Below, one piece after another: positions 61,592 through 64,000 of a stretch of 64,000 nucleotides of DNA (its first letter is position 1; each line of letters starts with the position of its first letter). Origin of the DNA: Adhaeretor mobilis (GTDB lineage: Bacteria > Planctomycetota > Planctomycetia > Pirellulales > Lacipirellulaceae); NCBI RefSeq assembly GCF_007741515.1, contig NZ_CP036263.1, positions 2,233,501 to 2,297,500 of the forward strand, given 5' to 3'. A model generated the notes under the pieces. The model made no database searches and was not told the origin of the DNA. It saw only the letters and a list, made by a program, of their open reading frames with translations. Both the position numbers and the translations under genes were made by a program.

Positions 61592-62431
61592 ATGACGATG
61601 AATCGACACCGTTGGATTGGATTCGTATTGGCAACTCTCGTTACTTCGCTCTCTCTGAGTCCGGCGATTGCAGAGACGGTTGTCTTTGATCTTCGCGCTC
61701 CTACGGATGGCATCAACGCCGGCAACGACTTGGAAGATGAAGAGATGATCACCGGCAACATGCATACTGCCGGTGGCATCACCGTCACGGCTAGTGCTAT
61801 GGGTGGCGCGGTCAATGGCACTGCCGCTGGCATGGGAGTCAACGCGGACGCCAACAACGACGACCGGGATGCTATTGAAGCCGCTTTTGGAGAGTCTCTC
61901 AGCTTCACGATTAATTTTGCCGGGTTTACGGTAGATTTAGTTTCTATCGATTTCAAAGAGATAGGGCAGGAAGACGATTCGGCAATCATTAGCATCAACG
62001 ACGTGACGGCAATTGAACTCCACACCGGAGTAGACGATTTTAATGGGACTTCGGATGTTTGGACCCCGGCCGAAACAGTACCCCTAATAAGTGGCGACAA
62101 GTTCACCTTTTCGGCCGACATCGCCTTTGCGCTCGAAGAGATCACGCTCGAAACAAGTCTCGCTGGCGCCGACAACGCTAACTTCAACAGCGATGCCGGC
62201 GTCGATGGTCATGACTTGCTAATTTGGCAGCAAGGGTTCGGCACAGGCAACACCCTCGCCGCCGGCGATGCCAACAGTAGTGGCGCGGTGGACATGGTCG
62301 ATCTCTTGGTTTGGGGAAATCAATACGGCAGCAGCGGAGTCTCGATTTCTGCCGTCCCCGAACCTTCTGTGCTACTACTGGCATTTCTGGGGACCAGCTT
62401 CACGCTATTTCGACGACGAGTCATTTGCTGA
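61592..62431 (+). CDS. PEP-CTERM protein with dockerin-like segment
   Basis: A 279-residue exported protein. The signal peptide covers about 1-27 (FVLATLVTSLSLSPAIAET). Residues 28-190 are a beta-rich region with no named domain. Residues about 195-250 carry two dockerin-like calcium loops, FNSDAGVDGHDLLIWQQGFG and GDANSSGAVDMVDLLVWGNQ, the planctomycete dockerin form. The C-terminus is VPEPSVLLLAFLGTSFTLF with an RRR tail, a PEP-CTERM signal. Probably anchored or processed at the cell surface by an exosortase located elsewhere. Confidence 0.88.
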   Translation: MTMNRHRWIGFVLATLVTSLSLSPAIAETVVFDLRAPTDGINAGNDLEDEEMITGNMHTAGGITVTASAMGGAVNGTAAGMGVNADANNDDRDAIEAAFGESLSFTINFAGFTVDLVSIDFKEIGQEDDSAIISINDVTAIELHTGVDDFNGTSDVWTPAETVPLISGDKFTFSADIAFALEEITLETSLAGADNANFNSDAGVDGHDLLIWQQGFGTGNTLAAGDANSSGAVDMVDLLVWGNQYGSSGVSISAVPEPSVLLLAFLGTSFTLFRRRVIC

Positions 62432-62572
62432 AATCGCTCTCCGAAGCAAGTCCTCAACGCTGCTAGGTAGTATCCACATCTAAGAATTGCCTCGTGCAAG
62501 TGCATGGGGAATGGGTTACGATGCGGGTTGTCGCTCGCTGTTACTACTACTTCCCTCAGGTAATTCCTCACG

Positions 62573-63631
62573 ATGCGATCCCTTCAGATATTCAGTCTCG
62601 CTCTAGCATGTGTCTTGAATCAGTTCGCCACACCGGCCTCTGCCGAGACACCGGTACGTATCGTGACTTTCAACGCGGAAATTCTCACCGCTCCTGGCAT
62701 TCGAGCCGGCAACTTGGAAAAGTATCGCTGGGATATTGCTCGGCGTGCTCAGTTCGAGCGAGTCGCCTCGATTATCGAAGTGCTCAACCCGGACATCCTC
62801 AACCTTGTAGAGGTTACCTCCAAGGAAGGAGTGGATCTGCTGATCGAGATTCTTCACGAAAAGGGGCTGACCGATTTGCATGGTTATCACGTGGAAAATA
62901 ACGATTCGTACACCGGCATGGACGTAGCGCTCATCACCCGGTTTGAGCCTGTCGAGGTAGACGGTGCAAGGATTCGAACGCTCAACTCGGAAGAAAACGA
63001 CCCCACGTGGCGGCAGGCCTTTCCCGCTGTAAGTCGCAAAGGGAATAAGTACCAGGCAACAACATCGATTTCGCGAAATGCCGTGTACCTGATGGACATC
63101 GACGGTCACAAGCTGGGCTTTCTTGGCTTGCACTTAAAGAGTAACCCAAGTGACGAATACGCGAACGCAAAGCGATCTGCCCAAGCGGAGATTGCCAAAC
63201 GCGTGGTCCAACAGGAGATCGTCAGTCGAGGCTACACGCCGATCATTCTTGGCGACATCAACGATTACGACCCGGACGTGCCTGATCGCGATGAAACTCG
63301 CGATACGGCGACAACGGTGCTCAGTGACTTGAAGGATTTCGACCCAAGCAAGCCGGGCTCCGAGCTGTTCAACGTGGCGAAGCTCATGCCGCGGCAAGCA
63401 GATCGCTTCACTTCGCTATGGGATCGCAACGAGAATGGCGTGATGGACCCGTTCGACGTGATGACGATGATCGATCATATTTTGCTACCGCAGGCGTTCG
63501 AGCCTTACGTGAAACGCGCGTTTATCTTTCATTCGATAGACTTGACGACGACCGATCACCTAGCAGTGGTGGTTGATTTGTTGCTGCCACGTAAAGTGGC
63601 CGTGCCGGCGACGGCTGCGGTAACGCAATAG
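62573..63631 (+). CDS. Secreted endonuclease/exonuclease/phosphatase family protein
   Basis: A 352-residue protein with signal peptide (MRSLQIFSLALACVLNQFAT, cleavage near ASAET). The EEP fold is shown by VRIVTFNAEILTA (Asn), DILNLVEVTSKEGVDLL (metal-binding Glu), KLGFLGLHLKSNPSD (His-Leu-Lys), PIILGDINDYDPD (catalytic Asp-x-Asn) and the terminal TTTDHLAVVVDLLL (Asp-His). All catalytic positions of the DNase I-like superfamily are present. An EF-hand-like DRNENGVMDPFD sits near 282-293. Likely a secreted nuclease or phosphodiesterase; substrate unknown. Confidence 0.87.
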   Translation: MRSLQIFSLALACVLNQFATPASAETPVRIVTFNAEILTAPGIRAGNLEKYRWDIARRAQFERVASIIEVLNPDILNLVEVTSKEGVDLLIEILHEKGLTDLHGYHVENNDSYTGMDVALITRFEPVEVDGARIRTLNSEENDPTWRQAFPAVSRKGNKYQATTSISRNAVYLMDIDGHKLGFLGLHLKSNPSDEYANAKRSAQAEIAKRVVQQEIVSRGYTPIILGDINDYDPDVPDRDETRDTATTVLSDLKDFDPSKPGSELFNVAKLMPRQADRFTSLWDRNENGVMDPFDVMTMIDHILLPQAFEPYVKRAFIFHSIDLTTTDHLAVVVDLLLPRKVAVPATAAVTQ

Positions 63632-63725
63632 AGTACCCAAAAGAAATCGCTGCTAAGCCGCGAGCGGCCCTTCTCGGATCACAAGACTTTTCCCTTTTCG
63701 ACTTTCCTCTTTCCCATTTCGTGCT

Positions 63726-64000
63726 ATGTCTGTTGTTTCGCTAATTGACCACGCCGTTCTTAGTCCCACGCAAACTGAGGCCGACCTGCGCGAGGCCTGC
63801 GAGTTTTGCATCGAGTTGGCCGTCGCAAGCGTTTGTGTGAAACCGTCGATGGCAGCACTGGCGAGCGAACTGCTTGCCGATTCGCCCGTCGCTGCGAGCA
63901 CCGTCATTGGTTTCCCCCACGGCGGCACGAGCACCGGAACCAAGGTGCGCGAGACGGAGATTGCGTGTAACGACGGCATCGTGGAGGTTGATATGGTCGT
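63726..64000 (+). CDS. deoC: Deoxyribose-phosphate aldolase (3' end outside window)
   Basis: The frame opens MSVVSLIDHAVLSPTQTEAD and runs off the right edge after 91 full codons. LIDHAVLSPTQTE, the VASVCVKPSM strand, STVIGFPHGGTSTGTKVRET and IVEVDMV are the expected first third of DeoC, which splits deoxyribose 5-phosphate into glyceraldehyde 3-phosphate and acetaldehyde. The catalytic lysine lies beyond the window. Confidence 0.93.
   Translation, partial: MSVVSLIDHAVLSPTQTEADLREACEFCIELAVASVCVKPSMAALASELLADSPVAASTVIGFPHGGTSTGTKVRETEIACNDGIVEVDMV

Overview
The window looks like chromosomal DNA of a planctomycete of the Pirellulales type. The reasons are two PEP-CTERM proteins (one with a dockerin-like calcium-binding segment), an RTX protein carrying a LEPR-XLL-like N-terminal motif, a 72-residue lipoprotein of a kind I associate with this order, moderately high GC, weak or absent Shine-Dalgarno sites before many genes, and many intergenic inverted repeats. 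No rRNA gene, complete tRNA gene, CRISPR array, transposase or prophage was recognised. Almost all of the DNA is ordinary coding sequence.

Layout. 1-15 kb is mostly minus strand: pyrD (cut by the window edge), a PEP-CTERM protein, a small lipoprotein, an HU-type protein, a YkgJ-like Cys-cluster protein with a class-V aminotransferase, a molybdopterin operon (FAD/Fe-S oxidoreductase, moaD, moaE, moaA), two membrane proteins, folE, a LON-domain protein and a DUF309 protein. 14-32 kb holds nth, dcd, a K+ channel, an AAA ATPase, a PurU-like deformylase, a zinc-finger protein, rlmKL, a small membrane protein, nadE, a CinA-like protein, a glycine-zipper lipoprotein, two trans-sulfuration enzymes and a TIM-barrel isomerase. 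32-41 kb holds aat, a DegP-like protease, dnaG-rpoD, a coiled-coil zinc-ribbon protein, greA and galM. 41-46 kb holds an RTX protein, a thioredoxin-reductase-like FNR and a glycine-rich BON protein. 45-60 kb is one minus-strand type II secretion cluster (gspE-F-G-H-I-J-K-L-M-D plus a lipoprotein). The end holds a nucleoside deaminase, a short AMP nucleosidase, a second PEP-CTERM protein, a secreted endonuclease/phosphatase-like protein and the start of deoC.

How genes work together. moaD/moaE/moaA cover the early and middle steps of molybdopterin synthesis. The two PLP enzymes at 28.3-30.9 kb would carry sulfur from cysteine to homocysteine. dnaG-rpoD is the classical macromolecular synthesis pair. 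The gsp genes encode the ATPase, platform, pseudopilins, inner-membrane assembly proteins and secretin of a type II secretion or type IV pilus-like machine, and the PEP-CTERM, RTX, BON and phosphatase-like proteins show a rich exported protein set.

Most notable unexplained structure. (1) The last 33 codons of rlmKL are present a second time, diverged but in frame to the stop, 600 bp downstream, bracketing a small membrane-protein gene that looks more AT-rich than its surroundings. (2) Two ~205-bp copies of an unnamed repeat lie in opposite orientation 18 kb apart. (3) Several further families of intergenic inverted repeats sit just after stop codons. (4) A strong intrinsic terminator stands in the leader of the first trans-sulfuration gene, suggesting attenuation or a riboswitch. 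No clear, wholly new defence or biosynthetic system is visible.
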